Shown here: positions 44,090-52,893 of the stretch, one piece after another
Position numbering within the stretch: position 1 is the first letter of the stretch
Layout: every line of letters begins with the position of its first letter
Assembly: GCA_910583525.1 (NCBI GenBank)
Contig: CAJTXL010000022.1
Span: 1-54,095 of the forward strand
Direction of reading: 5' to 3'
DNA from: an uncultured Muribaculaceae bacterium
Lineage (GTDB): Bacteria > Bacteroidota > Bacteroidia > Bacteroidales > Muribaculaceae
Length of the DNA: 54,095 bases
The notes under the pieces: generated by a model
What the model saw: the letters and a program-made list of their open reading frames with translations, nothing else
What the model was told of the DNA's origin: nothing
The model's database searches: none
Position numbers and translations under genes: made by a program

Positions 44090-44799
44090 TGAATAAACAG
44101 AGCAATCTATACACCATAATCTATATATTCGTGCTTGTGGTGCTTGTGGGTGCCGCGTTGGCATTTACATCTATTTCGCTTAAAGACAAGCAGCAGGCAA
44201 ATGCCGATGCCGACAAGATGCGCCAGATACTTGCCAGCGTGAACATATATCCTTCGTCTGACAGCATCATCGTAGACTACGGGCGGTATATAACGGACTC
44301 CTATCTTGTCAACGAGAATGGCCAAAAGGTTGAGGCTTCGGAAAAAGCGTTCGATGTAAATGTGGCGGTACAGAGCAAAAAGACGGCGTCGGAGCGTCTG
44401 CTCCCTGTCTATGAGTGCCGTCTCTCCGACGGTGACGTCAAATACGTGATGCCCATGTATGGCGCCGGATTGTGGGGGCCTATTTGGGGCTATATTTCGG
44501 TCGATGCCGATGGCACTACCGTCTATGGTGCGTTCTTCGCCCATCAGGGTGAAACCCCGGGGCTTGGAGCCGAAATCGAGAAGCCTGCTTTCAGCGGACA
44601 ATTCTCAGGAAAGCATCTCATTAAAGATGATACGTTTCGGCCTATTGCCGTTATAAAAGGCGGTGCCGTTCCGCAGGACGGCAGCGACTATGTCGACGGT
44701 GTCTCGGGCGGAACAATTACCAGTAAGGGTGTCGCAGCGATGCTCGACAAATGCCTTGCACCGTACAGTAAATTTCTTGAAAGCCTCGGTGGCAGATAA
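44086..44799 (+). CDS. nqrC: Na+-NQR subunit C
   Basis: 237 aa from the ATG at 44086, overlapping the nqrB stop (ATGATGA). One N-terminal transmembrane helix (about 8-28) and a periplasmic FMN-binding domain. The FMN-accepting motif is DGVSGGT with Thr210; the usual Ala before Thr is Gly here. FMN is attached by ApbE in the periplasm. An open frame beginning at 44002 only re-reads nqrB. Confidence 0.95.
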   Translation: MMNKQSNLYTIIYIFVLVVLVGAALAFTSISLKDKQQANADADKMRQILASVNIYPSSDSIIVDYGRYITDSYLVNENGQKVEASEKAFDVNVAVQSKKTASERLLPVYECRLSDGDVKYVMPMYGAGLWGPIWGYISVDADGTTVYGAFFAHQGETPGLGAEIEKPAFSGQFSGKHLIKDDTFRPIAVIKGGAVPQDGSDYVDGVSGGTITSKGVAAMLDKCLAPYSKFLESLGGR

Positions 44800-44826
44800 T
44801 TGCCGTTTAATAGAATAAAGAATAAG

Positions 44827-45444
44827 ATGTCAAATAAAAACGTTTTCTTCAATCCGTTCTCCAAGAACAATCCTGTCATAGTGCAGATTCTTGGCATATG
44901 CTCGGTTCTCGCGGTCACCGCAAAACTCGAGCCGGCTCTTGTCATGGGGCTTTCAGTGATTGCCGTGCTTGCTTTCAGCAACGTAATCATTTCGCTGATT
45001 CGCAACACGATTCCGACCAATATCCGAATTATCGTGCAGCTTGTTGTAGTCGCCGGCCTTGTGGTGATTGTGTCGCAGCTGCTTGAGGCATATGCCTACA
45101 ATGTGAGCAAGCAGCTGTCGGTGTTCATCGGCCTTATCATTACCAACTGCATACTGATGGGCCGCCTTGAAGCTTTTGCCATGGCCAACCGCCCGTGGCC
45201 TTCGTTTCTCGACGGTGTCGGAAACGGTGTCGGCTATGCCATAATTTTGGTTATTGTCGGTTTCTTCCGCGAAATACTCGGTTCGGGCACATTGTTCGGT
45301 TTTCAGCTAATACCGCAGAGCTTCTACGATGCCGGCTATGTCAACAACGGACTGATGATACTTCCGCCGATGGCTCTTATTGTTGTGGCATGTATCATTT
45401 GGGTGCATCGCAGTTACAACAAAGACCTTCAGGACCAACATTAA
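44827..45444 (+). CDS. nqrD: Na+-NQR subunit D
   Basis: 205 aa, six transmembrane helices. The start is set at ATG 44827 (MSNKNVFFNPFSKNNPV), 27 bases after the nqrC stop; a TTG at 44800 is in frame but less likely. NqrD and NqrE are paired, inverted-topology subunits holding a shared [2Fe-2S] centre with membrane cysteines, for example Cys in LGICSVLAVT and TNCILMGR. Confidence 0.95.
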   Translation: MSNKNVFFNPFSKNNPVIVQILGICSVLAVTAKLEPALVMGLSVIAVLAFSNVIISLIRNTIPTNIRIIVQLVVVAGLVVIVSQLLEAYAYNVSKQLSVFIGLIITNCILMGRLEAFAMANRPWPSFLDGVGNGVGYAIILVIVGFFREILGSGTLFGFQLIPQSFYDAGYVNNGLMILPPMALIVVACIIWVHRSYNKDLQDQH

Positions 45445-45459
45445 AAGACATTCTGCAAT

Positions 45460-46077
45460 ATGGAAAATCTGAATTTGTTCATACGGTCGATTTTCGTCGA
45501 CAACATGATATTCGCCTATTTCCTTGGCATGTGCTCGTTCATTGCCGTGAGCAAGAATGTCAAGACGGCGTTCGGCTTGGGCATAGCCGTCACGTTCATG
45601 CTCACGATAACGCTCCCCATCAACTATCTGCTTGAGACATATGTGCTGCGGCAAGGCGCGCTTACATGGCTGTCGGCCGATTTTGCCGACGTGGACCTCA
45701 GCTTTCTGTCGCTGATAGTGTTTATAGCCGTGATAGCTTCGATGACACAGCTTGTCGAGATGGTGGTCGAGAAATACGCGCCGGCGCTCTATTCGTCTCT
45801 CGGCATATTTTTGCCGCTGATTGCGGTGAACTGCGCTATCCTTGGCGGCTCGCTCTTCATGCAACAGCGCGATTTCGCAAGTGTAGGCACCGCCGTCTGT
45901 GCCGGAGCGGGGTGGGGCATAGGCTGGCTGCTTGCCATCACGGCTGTTGCGGCTGTGCGCGAGCGTGTGGCTCAGTACTCTAATGTCCCGGGTCCGCTGC
46001 GTGGTGTCGGCATCACTTTTATAATAACTGCGCTCATGGGAATAGCTTTCATGAGTTTCCTTGGCATAAAAATTTAA
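45460..46077 (+). CDS. nqrE: Na+-NQR subunit E
   Basis: 205 aa, six transmembrane helices, paralogue of NqrD. Cysteines in LGMCSFIAVS and AVNCAILGG mirror those of NqrD and are the expected ligands of the intramembrane iron-sulfur site. It lies 15 bases after nqrD. Confidence 0.95.
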   Translation: MENLNLFIRSIFVDNMIFAYFLGMCSFIAVSKNVKTAFGLGIAVTFMLTITLPINYLLETYVLRQGALTWLSADFADVDLSFLSLIVFIAVIASMTQLVEMVVEKYAPALYSSLGIFLPLIAVNCAILGGSLFMQQRDFASVGTAVCAGAGWGIGWLLAITAVAAVRERVAQYSNVPGPLRGVGITFIITALMGIAFMSFLGIKI

Positions 46078-46081
46078 GGAT

Positions 46082-47389
46082 ATGTTTTCAACGACTATTC
46101 TCTGTAGCCTCGATATGCAGTCGTGGCTCACTGTAGGCGCCGGTGTCGGTTTCTTTTTGGCAGTCACACTGTTCCTTGTTGTCATACTGCTGGTGGCAAA
46201 GCGCTACTTAGTGCAGTCGGGCGATGTTACTATCGATATCAACGGCGACCGTAAGATTACTACTTCGGCCGGAAAGACCTTGCTGTCGACGATGGCCGAC
46301 AACAACATTTTTCTTTCGTCGGCATGCGGCGGTAAAGGCAGTTGCGGACAATGCCGGCTGCAGGTGCTTGGCGGTGCCGGCGATGCTCTGCCGACCGAAG
46401 AGGTGCATTTTACCAGAAAAGAGCTTAAAGACCATTGGCGTCTTGCATGTCAGGTGAAGGTAAAGGGCGATATCGACATCAAAATACCGGCGTCGGCACT
46501 CAATGTCAAGGAATGGGAGTGCGAGGTTATTTCTAACCGTAATGTCGCCACCTTCATAAAAGAGTTCATAGTGGCGCTCCCGGCCGGAGAACACATGGAC
46601 TTTTTGCCCGGTTCTTACGCACAGATAAAGATACCGCCTTTCGAGATGGACTATGCCAAGGACATCGACCGCTCGCTGATAGGCGACGCATATCTGCCGG
46701 CATGGGAGAAGTTCGGTCTGTTCGACCTGAAATGCAGCAACAAGGAAACCACTGTCCGCGCATACTCTATGGCAAACTATCCGGCTGAGGGCGACCGTAT
46801 AATGCTTACCGTGCGCATTGCCACACCGCCGTTCAAACCGAAGCCACAAGTCGGTTTCATGGATGTCATGCCCGGCATAGCCTCGAGCTACATCTTTTCG
46901 CTCAAACCCGGCGACAAGGTCGTGATGAGCGGCCCTTACGGAGATTTCCATCCCATATTCGATTCTAAGGCGGAAATGATGTGGATTGGCGGCGGCGCAG
47001 GCATGGCTCCTTTGCGTGCGCAAATCATGCACATGACAAAGACGCTCAAGACCACCGACCGCAAGATGAACTTCTTCTACGGTGCGCGTGCCCTCAATGA
47101 GGTATTTTATCTCGACGATTTCCTAAAACTCGAAAAAGAGTTCCCGAATTTCAAATTCCACCTCGCTCTCGACCGACCCGACCCGGCCGCCGATGCCGCC
47201 GGTGTGGAATATACTCCCGGCTTTGTTCATCAGGTGATTTACAACAATTACCTCAAAGACCACGACTCGCCCGAAGACATCGAATACTATATGTGCGGCC
47301 CCGGCCCGATGAGCAATGCCGTGAACGGTATGCTCGACAGCCTTGGCGTAGACCCGTCGAGCATCCATTACGACAACTTTGGCGGATGA
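46082..47389 (+). CDS. nqrF: Na+-NQR subunit F (NADH dehydrogenase)
   Basis: 435 aa, 4 bases after nqrE. One N-terminal helix (about 18-40), a ferredoxin domain with Cys82, Cys88, Cys91 and Cys123 for the [2Fe-2S] cluster, then the FAD domain (RAYSMANYP) and NADH domain (GGGAGMAPLRAQ; YMCGPGPM). It takes electrons from NADH and is the entry point of the complex. All six subunits and every cofactor motif are present, so the pump should be functional. Confidence 0.97.
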   Translation: MFSTTILCSLDMQSWLTVGAGVGFFLAVTLFLVVILLVAKRYLVQSGDVTIDINGDRKITTSAGKTLLSTMADNNIFLSSACGGKGSCGQCRLQVLGGAGDALPTEEVHFTRKELKDHWRLACQVKVKGDIDIKIPASALNVKEWECEVISNRNVATFIKEFIVALPAGEHMDFLPGSYAQIKIPPFEMDYAKDIDRSLIGDAYLPAWEKFGLFDLKCSNKETTVRAYSMANYPAEGDRIMLTVRIATPPFKPKPQVGFMDVMPGIASSYIFSLKPGDKVVMSGPYGDFHPIFDSKAEMMWIGGGAGMAPLRAQIMHMTKTLKTTDRKMNFFYGARALNEVFYLDDFLKLEKEFPNFKFHLALDRPDPAADAAGVEYTPGFVHQVIYNNYLKDHDSPEDIEYYMCGPGPMSNAVNGMLDSLGVDPSSIHYDNFGG

Positions 47390-47479
47390 TGTAGGGGAGA
47401 GCCTTCAGTTTTCCGGCTTATGATGGCATATTGATGCAAAAAAATGGTTGTGCTAACGCAGAAATTGGCCGAAAATGCT

Positions 47480-47487
47480 TATCTTTG
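47480..47487 (+). promoter_or_regulatory. -7 element of the ppdK promoter
   Basis: TATCTTTG, 92 bases before the ppdK ATG. A -33 TTTG at the right distance is not obvious. The remaining nqrF-ppdK gap (47390-47578) shows no other feature. Confidence 0.5.
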
Positions 47488-47578
47488 CGGAACACAAACG
47501 TCAGACAAGGCGTTGTGCGCTTATCTGACATGCCATAAAACACAAAAACGAAACACCATTTAATAATATAACCAACGA

Positions 47579-50293
47579 ATGAAAAGAGTCTACACATTCG
47601 GCGACGGCAAAGCCGAAGGTAATGCCGACATGAGAAACCTCCTCGGAGGTAAAGGCGCTAACCTTGCCGAAATGAATCTTCTCGGCATGCCCGTGCCCCC
47701 CGGTTTTACTATTACAACCGAAGTTTGTAACGAATATACCCAGTATGGCCGCGACGAAGTGGTTGCCCGTATCAAGAAAGATGTGGAAGCCGCTATAGCA
47801 CATGTCGAAGCCCTTACCGGTAAAAAATTCAACGACCCCGCAAATCCTCTGCTTGTATCGGTGCGCTCAGGTGCACGTGCTTCGATGCCCGGCATGATGG
47901 ACACAGTCCTCAATCTTGGCATGAACGATGCCACCGTTGAGTCGCTTGCGACAAAAAGCGGTAATCCCCGTTTCGCTTGGGACAGCTACCGTCGTTTCGT
48001 GCAGATGTACGGCGACGTCGTGCTCGGCATGAAGCCCAAAAAGAAAACCGACATCGACCCCTTCGAAGAAATCATGGACAAGGTCAAAGAGCAGAAAGGC
48101 GTCAAACTCGACACCGAGCTTGATGTCGAAGACCTCAAGAGCCTCGTCCGCCTCTTCAAGGCTGCTGTAAAGGAATATACCGGCAAAGACTTCCCCGATA
48201 ACGCCTGGGAACAGCTTTGGGGCGGCATCTGTGCCGTTTTCGACAGCTGGATGAACGAGCGTGCCATCATATACCGCCGCATGAACCAAATCCCCGAAGA
48301 GTGGGGTACTGCTGTCAATGTGCAGGCTATGGTGTATGGCAACATGGGCAACAACTCCGCTACCGGCGTGGCATTCAGCCGCGATGCCGCTACGGGTGAA
48401 AATATCTTCAACGGCGAGTATCTTATCAACGCACAGGGCGAAGACGTCGTTGCCGGTATCCGCACACCCCAGCAGATTACCATCGAAGGCTCGCGCCGTT
48501 GGGCTGCCCTGCAGGGCATAAGCGAAGAAGAACGCGCATCGAAATATCCCTCGCTCGAAGAATCGATGCCCGTATGCGCCAACGAACTTTTTGCAATCGC
48601 AGCACGTCTTGAAGAATACTACAAAGACATGCAGGACATGGAATTCACTATCCAGGACGGCAAACTCTGGATGCTCCAGACCCGTAACGGTAAACGTACG
48701 GGTGCCGCTATGGTGAAAATCGCCATGGATTTGCTCCGCGCAGGTGTCATCGACGAGAAGACAGTCCTCAAACGTATGGAGCCGCAGAAACTCGATGAGC
48801 TTCTGCACCCAGTGTTCGACAAAGCGGCCCTCAAACGTGCGACCGTAGTCGCCAAAGGTCTGCCGGCATCTCCCGGTGCCGCTTCGGGTCAGGTTGTGTT
48901 CTCTGCCGAAGAAGCCGAGGCATGGGCCGAGAAAAAACGCAAAGTCGTGCTTGTCCGCATCGAGACATCGCCCGAAGACCTTCGTGGTATGGCTGTTGCA
49001 CAAGGCATCCTTACAATGCGTGGCGGCATGACATCGCATGCTGCTGTCGTAGCTCGCGGCATGGGCAAATGCTGCGTATCCGGCGCCGGTGAAATTAAAG
49101 TAGATTATGTTGCCAAGACCGTAGAAATGGGTGGCAAGCTCTACAAAGAAGGCGACTGGATTTCGCTCAACGGCTCGACAGGCGAAGTTTACGACGGACA
49201 GGTACCCACCACCGAACCGGCTCTCGACGGCGATTTCGCAGCCATCATGAACCTCGCCGACAAATTTACCAAGACTCTCGTGCGCACAAATGCCGACACT
49301 CCGCGCGACGCCAAACAGGCTCGCAAATTCGGCGCACAGGGTATCGGTCTCTGCCGTACAGAGCATATGTTCTTCGAAGGCGACCGCATCAAAGCTGTTC
49401 GCGAAATGATTTTGGCATCAGACCTCGAAGGACGCCGCGCAGCCCTTGCCAAACTGCTTCCGATGCAGCGTGGCGACTTTGAAGGCATCTTCGAAGCTAT
49501 GGACGGCTTTGGCGTCACCATCCGTCTCCTCGACCCGCCTCTGCATGAGTTCGTTCCTCATCAGACCGCCACACAGAAGGAACTCGCCGACGAAATGGGC
49601 ATTACACTCGCCGAGGTCAAGGCAAAAGTCGACGCTCTCGAAGAGTTCAACCCCATGCTTGGTCACCGTGGCTGCCGCCTCGGCATCACATATCCCGAAA
49701 TCACCGAGATGCAGACACGCGCCATCATCGAAGCGGCTCTCGCTTGCAAATCGCGCGGCATCGACGTGCACCCCGAAATAATGGTTCCCCTGGTAGGTTC
49801 GCTCAAAGAGCTCCAGCACCAGGCAAACGTAATCAACGAAACCGCAGTCAAAGTATTCGAAGAAAAAGGTGACTCTATACCTTATCTCGTAGGTACGATG
49901 ATTGAGGTGCCCCGTGCAGCCCTTACCGCCGACGAAATCGCACAGGTTGCCGACTTCTTCTCATTCGGCACAAACGACCTCACTCAGATGACATTCGGCT
50001 TCTCGCGTGACGACGCTCCCAAGTTCCTCAAGTTCTACAAAGAACATGGCGTAATCAAGACCGACCCGTTTGAAGTTCTCGACCAGGTTGGCGTTGGCCA
50101 GCTCGTCCGCATGGGCGTACAGAAAGGCCGTGGCGTGAAACCCGAACTTAAAGTGGGAATTTGCGGCGAACACGGCGGCGAACCCTCGTCTGTGATTTTC
50201 TGCGCAAAACTCGGCATGAACTACGTCAGCTGCTCGCCGTTCCGTGTGCCCATCGCACGCGTAGCTGCGGCGCAGGCTGCTATCGAAGAGTAA
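47579..50293 (+). CDS. ppdK: Pyruvate, phosphate dikinase
   Basis: 904 aa. The N-terminal ATP-grasp domain (about 1-340) opens with GGKGANLAEM, and the swivelling phosphohistidine domain has RGGMTSHAAVVARGMGK with the catalytic His487. The C-terminal PEP/pyruvate TIM barrel includes GLCRTEHMFF, FGTNDLTQM and the catalytic Cys near the end in GICGEHGG. It interconverts pyruvate + ATP + Pi and PEP + AMP + PPi in the cytoplasm. In anaerobes it links glycolysis to the PEP/C4 branch. Monocistronic. Codon use is strongly biased to C-ending codons, as in highly expressed genes. Confidence 0.97.
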   Translation: MKRVYTFGDGKAEGNADMRNLLGGKGANLAEMNLLGMPVPPGFTITTEVCNEYTQYGRDEVVARIKKDVEAAIAHVEALTGKKFNDPANPLLVSVRSGARASMPGMMDTVLNLGMNDATVESLATKSGNPRFAWDSYRRFVQMYGDVVLGMKPKKKTDIDPFEEIMDKVKEQKGVKLDTELDVEDLKSLVRLFKAAVKEYTGKDFPDNAWEQLWGGICAVFDSWMNERAIIYRRMNQIPEEWGTAVNVQAMVYGNMGNNSATGVAFSRDAATGENIFNGEYLINAQGEDVVAGIRTPQQITIEGSRRWAALQGISEEERASKYPSLEESMPVCANELFAIAARLEEYYKDMQDMEFTIQDGKLWMLQTRNGKRTGAAMVKIAMDLLRAGVIDEKTVLKRMEPQKLDELLHPVFDKAALKRATVVAKGLPASPGAASGQVVFSAEEAEAWAEKKRKVVLVRIETSPEDLRGMAVAQGILTMRGGMTSHAAVVARGMGKCCVSGAGEIKVDYVAKTVEMGGKLYKEGDWISLNGSTGEVYDGQVPTTEPALDGDFAAIMNLADKFTKTLVRTNADTPRDAKQARKFGAQGIGLCRTEHMFFEGDRIKAVREMILASDLEGRRAALAKLLPMQRGDFEGIFEAMDGFGVTIRLLDPPLHEFVPHQTATQKELADEMGITLAEVKAKVDALEEFNPMLGHRGCRLGITYPEITEMQTRAIIEAALACKSRGIDVHPEIMVPLVGSLKELQHQANVINETAVKVFEEKGDSIPYLVGTMIEVPRAALTADEIAQVADFFSFGTNDLTQMTFGFSRDDAPKFLKFYKEHGVIKTDPFEVLDQVGVGQLVRMGVQKGRGVKPELKVGICGEHGGEPSSVIFCAKLGMNYVSCSPFRVPIARVAAAQAAIEE

Positions 50294-50320
50294 GCGGACA
50301 TTTTCCGATTAACATAATCG

Positions 50321-50351
50321 AGGCTGCAAAGTCATTAGGGCTTTGCAGCCT
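50321..50351 (+). terminator. Putative terminator of ppdK
   Basis: A perfect 11-bp stem (AGGCTGCAAAG, 50321-50331 with 50341-50351) with a 9-base loop, followed by TAATTATG. The T-tract is poor. Confidence 0.6.
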
Positions 50352-50452
50352 TAATTATGTCCGTCGACACTAATTGTATACATCGCTTAATACTGTAGTT
50401 TTGTCTTTTATGAATAATCTGATGTTTTCAAATCAAAAAACTCGTGAAAAAA

Positions 50453-50484
50453 TTTGCCGATGTCAGAAAAGAGTTGTAACTTTG
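50453..50484 (+). promoter_or_regulatory. Promoter of the tRNA-Gly/Gly/Leu cluster
   Basis: TTTG (50453-50456), 20 bases, TAACTTTG (50477-50484). First tRNA begins 31 bases downstream. Confidence 0.85.
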
Positions 50485-50514
50485 CACCGCAAAACGGCAG
50501 AAAAGCCACTGATT

Positions 50515-50587
<73 letters not shown>

Positions 50588-50620
50588 CAACTTTTTTAAG
50601 AGTTCTTTTACATGTGATTT

Positions 50621-50693
<73 letters not shown>

Positions 50694-50737
50694 CAAGCTT
50701 TTGAGCTTCCCTCAGTGCCCTAAAGGCACCACATCCT

Positions 50738-50821
50738 GTCCGGGTGGTGGAATTGGTAGACACGCTACTTTGAGGGGGTAGTGGCCGTAAGGCTGTGTGA
50801 GTTCGAATCTCATCTCGGACA
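50738..50821 (+). tRNA. tRNA-Leu(GAG)
   Basis: Acceptor GTCCGGG/CTCGGAC (one G-T pair), anticodon stem CTACT/GGTAG with loop TTGAGGG, long class II variable arm (TGGCCGTAAGGCTGTG) and T-arm TGAG/CTCA. Discriminator A. The variable arm and anticodon GAG give Leu. Confidence 0.95.
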
Positions 50822-50828
50822 CATTTAA

Positions 50829-50875
50829 GACCCCAAGTATTTGATTTTTTTCAGATACTTGGGGGTTCTTTTTTT
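50829..50875 (+). terminator. Strong intrinsic terminator of the tRNA cluster
   Basis: CCCCAAGTAT (50831-50840) pairs with ATACTTGGGG (50855-50864), and the inner TGA/TCA extend the stem. TTCTTTTTTT follows. It lies 8 bases past tRNA-Leu and on the far side of the convergent cotH stop. Confidence 0.92.
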
Positions 50876-50884
50876 GTGGGGCGG

Positions 50885-52294
50885 TTATTTTACCATGACT
50901 TTCTTTCCGTTGATGATGTAGATGCCTTTTTGTAAGTTGGCAATGGCCGTTGTCTCATCGGGATATTCGCCTATACATATGCCTTGGAGGCTGAAAACCT
51001 TTGTAGTATTGTCCGGCGCCATTGGGAGTGCGGTTGGCAAATTGGCATATTTGCTTACCGGCAGATGGCTGTTGAACCATTCTATGTTCCTTTTAAGGGC
51101 GTTTTTAATTCGGTCGGCTCTGAGCTGTGTTGTCTGTGTGGGGTCGTCGTTCCATCTTGCACAGTCGTTCTTCCAGGCAAGGTCGAGCGGCAGCACTATG
51201 TCGTCGATATGGCTGTAGATTTCAGAAAGTCTTCCGGGGTAGACTTCTTTCCAAGCTTTTTCTACCGCCTTGCAGAAACTGTCGTATTGTATTATCTCGC
51301 CAATCCAATGGGGCGTAAATCCGTAGTGAACTTTCATCCGGAAGGTATAGTCGGTCTTTTCGCGATTGTAGCATACCAAGTCCCAAATTGGCCCGGCAAT
51401 CCATTTTGTATTGTCTCCCAAATCCTTGTGGAGATAGAAACTGCCATGAAATCCGTCGGGGTTATCCATCACTTCCTGCACGATGAAGAAACGGGCCATG
51501 CTTTCCACGTCGATATATTCTTCCCACTTGGCGGATGTTTTGTCGGCAGAATATATGGCGGCGTTTATGGCTTTGAACTCATCGGTCAGCCATCGCAGCT
51601 GTACGCCGGACAAGTCTTCGGGCGAATGGTAGCGGAGAGTGAGATTCCATCGGTTATTTTCAGGAATGGTAATCTGGCACTCATCGTTATAGTTGTCGAC
51701 TTCGACGAGCCAGCCGCCTTTTATAAAATCGGGATTTGTTTCCAGGTCCTGTTGCTCGTATATATTGACGCGGTTGTCGTCGATACGGATGGTTTCGGTC
51801 AAGAAGTATAGCCCGATGTAGTCGCCGTTCAACACAACTTCTACCGGCCTAAAGCTCGGAGTCCACTCCATGCCCATTAGTTTTCCCAACTGCAAGCCGG
51901 CTACTGTATTTTCTGTCGGCTTCAGCAGAGCCCAATGCTTGTTCTTGGGCATCCCCATAATTGCCGTCTTTTTGGCAAGTTTGATTTTATAAGGTTTCTT
52001 CGGGCTTTTCCATGACGAGTGTCCTCTGCCGCGGATTTGCATAGGTAGTGGTTCCGCTTCATTTCCGATGGGTTCGACATTGGAGTCTCCTAATGTTTCG
52101 AGCCAATAACAGGCGTCAAGATATTCTGTCTTTGAGGTGATGGGCTGACGGTTTTCGGTTTCAATATGCAATACCGGCAACGTACCGGAGACTGAGGCTG
52201 TGCCGGGTGTCGATGGTTCATTTGCGTTAATGTCGTCAGAACAAGATATCAATGCCATCGCGACAAATACGCTGTATATAAATCTAAGTGCCAT
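50885..52294 (-). CDS. CotH-kinase-family lipoprotein with T9SS-like tail
   Basis: 469 aa. The lipoprotein signal ends LISC (Cys18) followed by SDD, which resembles the surface-export signal of Bacteroides lipoproteins. The CotH kinase fold (about 60-390) shows MQIRGRGHSSW, KKPYKIKLAKK, RPVEVVLNGDYIGLYFLTE and GPIWDLV with the metal-binding Asp. CotH proteins are protein-kinase-like enzymes that phosphorylate spore-coat or surface proteins in other phyla. The last ~40 residues (VFSLQGICIGEYP and GIYIINGKKVMVK) look like a type IX-type sorting tail. Monocistronic, convergent with the tRNA cluster. Having a lipobox and a C-terminal tail in one protein is unusual. Confidence 0.88.
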   Translation of the reverse strand: MALRFIYSVFVAMALISCSDDINANEPSTPGTASVSGTLPVLHIETENRQPITSKTEYLDACYWLETLGDSNVEPIGNEAEPLPMQIRGRGHSSWKSPKKPYKIKLAKKTAIMGMPKNKHWALLKPTENTVAGLQLGKLMGMEWTPSFRPVEVVLNGDYIGLYFLTETIRIDDNRVNIYEQQDLETNPDFIKGGWLVEVDNYNDECQITIPENNRWNLTLRYHSPEDLSGVQLRWLTDEFKAINAAIYSADKTSAKWEEYIDVESMARFFIVQEVMDNPDGFHGSFYLHKDLGDNTKWIAGPIWDLVCYNREKTDYTFRMKVHYGFTPHWIGEIIQYDSFCKAVEKAWKEVYPGRLSEIYSHIDDIVLPLDLAWKNDCARWNDDPTQTTQLRADRIKNALKRNIEWFNSHLPVSKYANLPTALPMAPDNTTKVFSLQGICIGEYPDETTAIANLQKGIYIINGKKVMVK

Positions 52295-52317
52295 GATAAG
52301 ATGATTGTATTACAATG

Positions 52318-52325
52318 CAAAGATA
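52318..52325 (-). promoter_or_regulatory. -7 element of the cotH-like gene
   Basis: TATCTTTG on the minus strand, 24 bases before the ATG. The -33 region is only partly matched. Confidence 0.55.
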
Positions 52326-52355
52326 GTAATATTTAGAGAACAATTCATCAGAACA

Positions 52356-52388
52356 TTTGCATTTGTTCTCGACTTATTCGTATCTTTG
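52356..52388 (+). promoter_or_regulatory. Promoter-like pair in the gene-free junction
   Basis: TTTG (52356-52359), 21 bases, TATCTTTG (52381-52388), plus strand. It points into about 550 bases without a supported ORF. Confidence 0.5.
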
Positions 52389-52413
52389 GCTTCGCCTTAG
52401 ATACTCCTGCTCG

Positions 52414-52440
52414 GCAAAACTAAAATAAATTTTGTTTTGC
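52414..52440. repeat. Imperfect inverted repeat in the junction
   Basis: GCAAAACTAAAAT against ATTTTGTTTTGC, one unpaired base and a short loop. It sits just after a smaller GTATCT/AGATAC inverted repeat (52380-52404). Function unknown; it could be the 5' structure of a small RNA. Confidence 0.5.
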
Positions 52441-52622
52441 TCTCGGCTTATGATTATATTTGATGTAGTCTTGGGTTAATATTTTGACTACAAGGTTATT
52501 TTTGAGAATTCGCGTGAGGATGGGCAATGGATAAGAAATTGGTAGTGTGTTTGGTTACGCTATATTTCTCACGCTTTCAAATAACTCTTTTACTTTGATG
52601 CAAAGTTAGCATTTATTTTTGG

Positions 52623-52660
52623 ATTACGCCTCATTCCGGGGCGTAATTCTCTTTTATATT
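52623..52660 (+). terminator. Terminator-like hairpin in the junction
   Basis: ATTACGCC (52623-52630) pairs with GGCGTAAT (52640-52647), loop of 9, followed by TCTCTTTTATATT. It closes the gene-free stretch that begins at the promoter-like pair at 52356. Confidence 0.5.
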
Positions 52661-52765
52661 GCCTTTTCCGCGTCGCGGAAGTGACTATGCTTCAATAAGA
52701 AAAATACGAAATAAGGATACCATCATATAGAGGCGGAGTTTCCATAACCACAGGCAAAGGTAGTC

Positions 52766-52877
52766 CGTGTTCTTATCAGCCGTGCAAGGCCAGGCCCTTC
52801 GGGTTTCGTGGAAAAATCTTCCGCGCCCTGAGGGGCTTGCGGTATTTTTCCCGAAAACCTTGCTCGGCTGGAACACG
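52766..52877 (+). ncRNA. Candidate structured RNA (rod with side hairpin) upstream of DUF4121 gene
   Basis: Stem blocks, outer to inner: CGTGTTC (52766-52772) with GAACACG (52871-52877); a 4-base bulge; CAGCCG-T-GCAAGG (52777-52789) with CCTTGC-T-CGGCTG (52858-52870), 12 pairs with one T-T mismatch; a side hairpin CCC-TTC-GGG (52795-52803); TTTCG-t-GGAAAAAT (52804-52817) with ATTTTTCC-CGAAA (52844-52856), 13 pairs with one bulged base; CCGC (52821-52824) with GCGG (52839-52842); GCCC-TGAG-GGGC (52825-52836) as the tip. About 40 pairs in 112 bases. Whether it acts as RNA or as a DNA site is not shown by the sequence. Confidence 0.6.
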
Positions 52878-52893
52878 ACCTTTTAAGCCTGTA

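Noticed and set aside
45307..46185. 292-codon open frame opposite nqrD-nqrE
   Set aside because: Highly charged, with no signal or domain; the nqr genes fully explain the region.
47867..49366. 499-codon open frame opposite ppdK
   Set aside because: Composition is dominated by His/Cys/Phe/Gly runs typical of antisense to C-rich biased codons, and ppdK is certain on the other strand.
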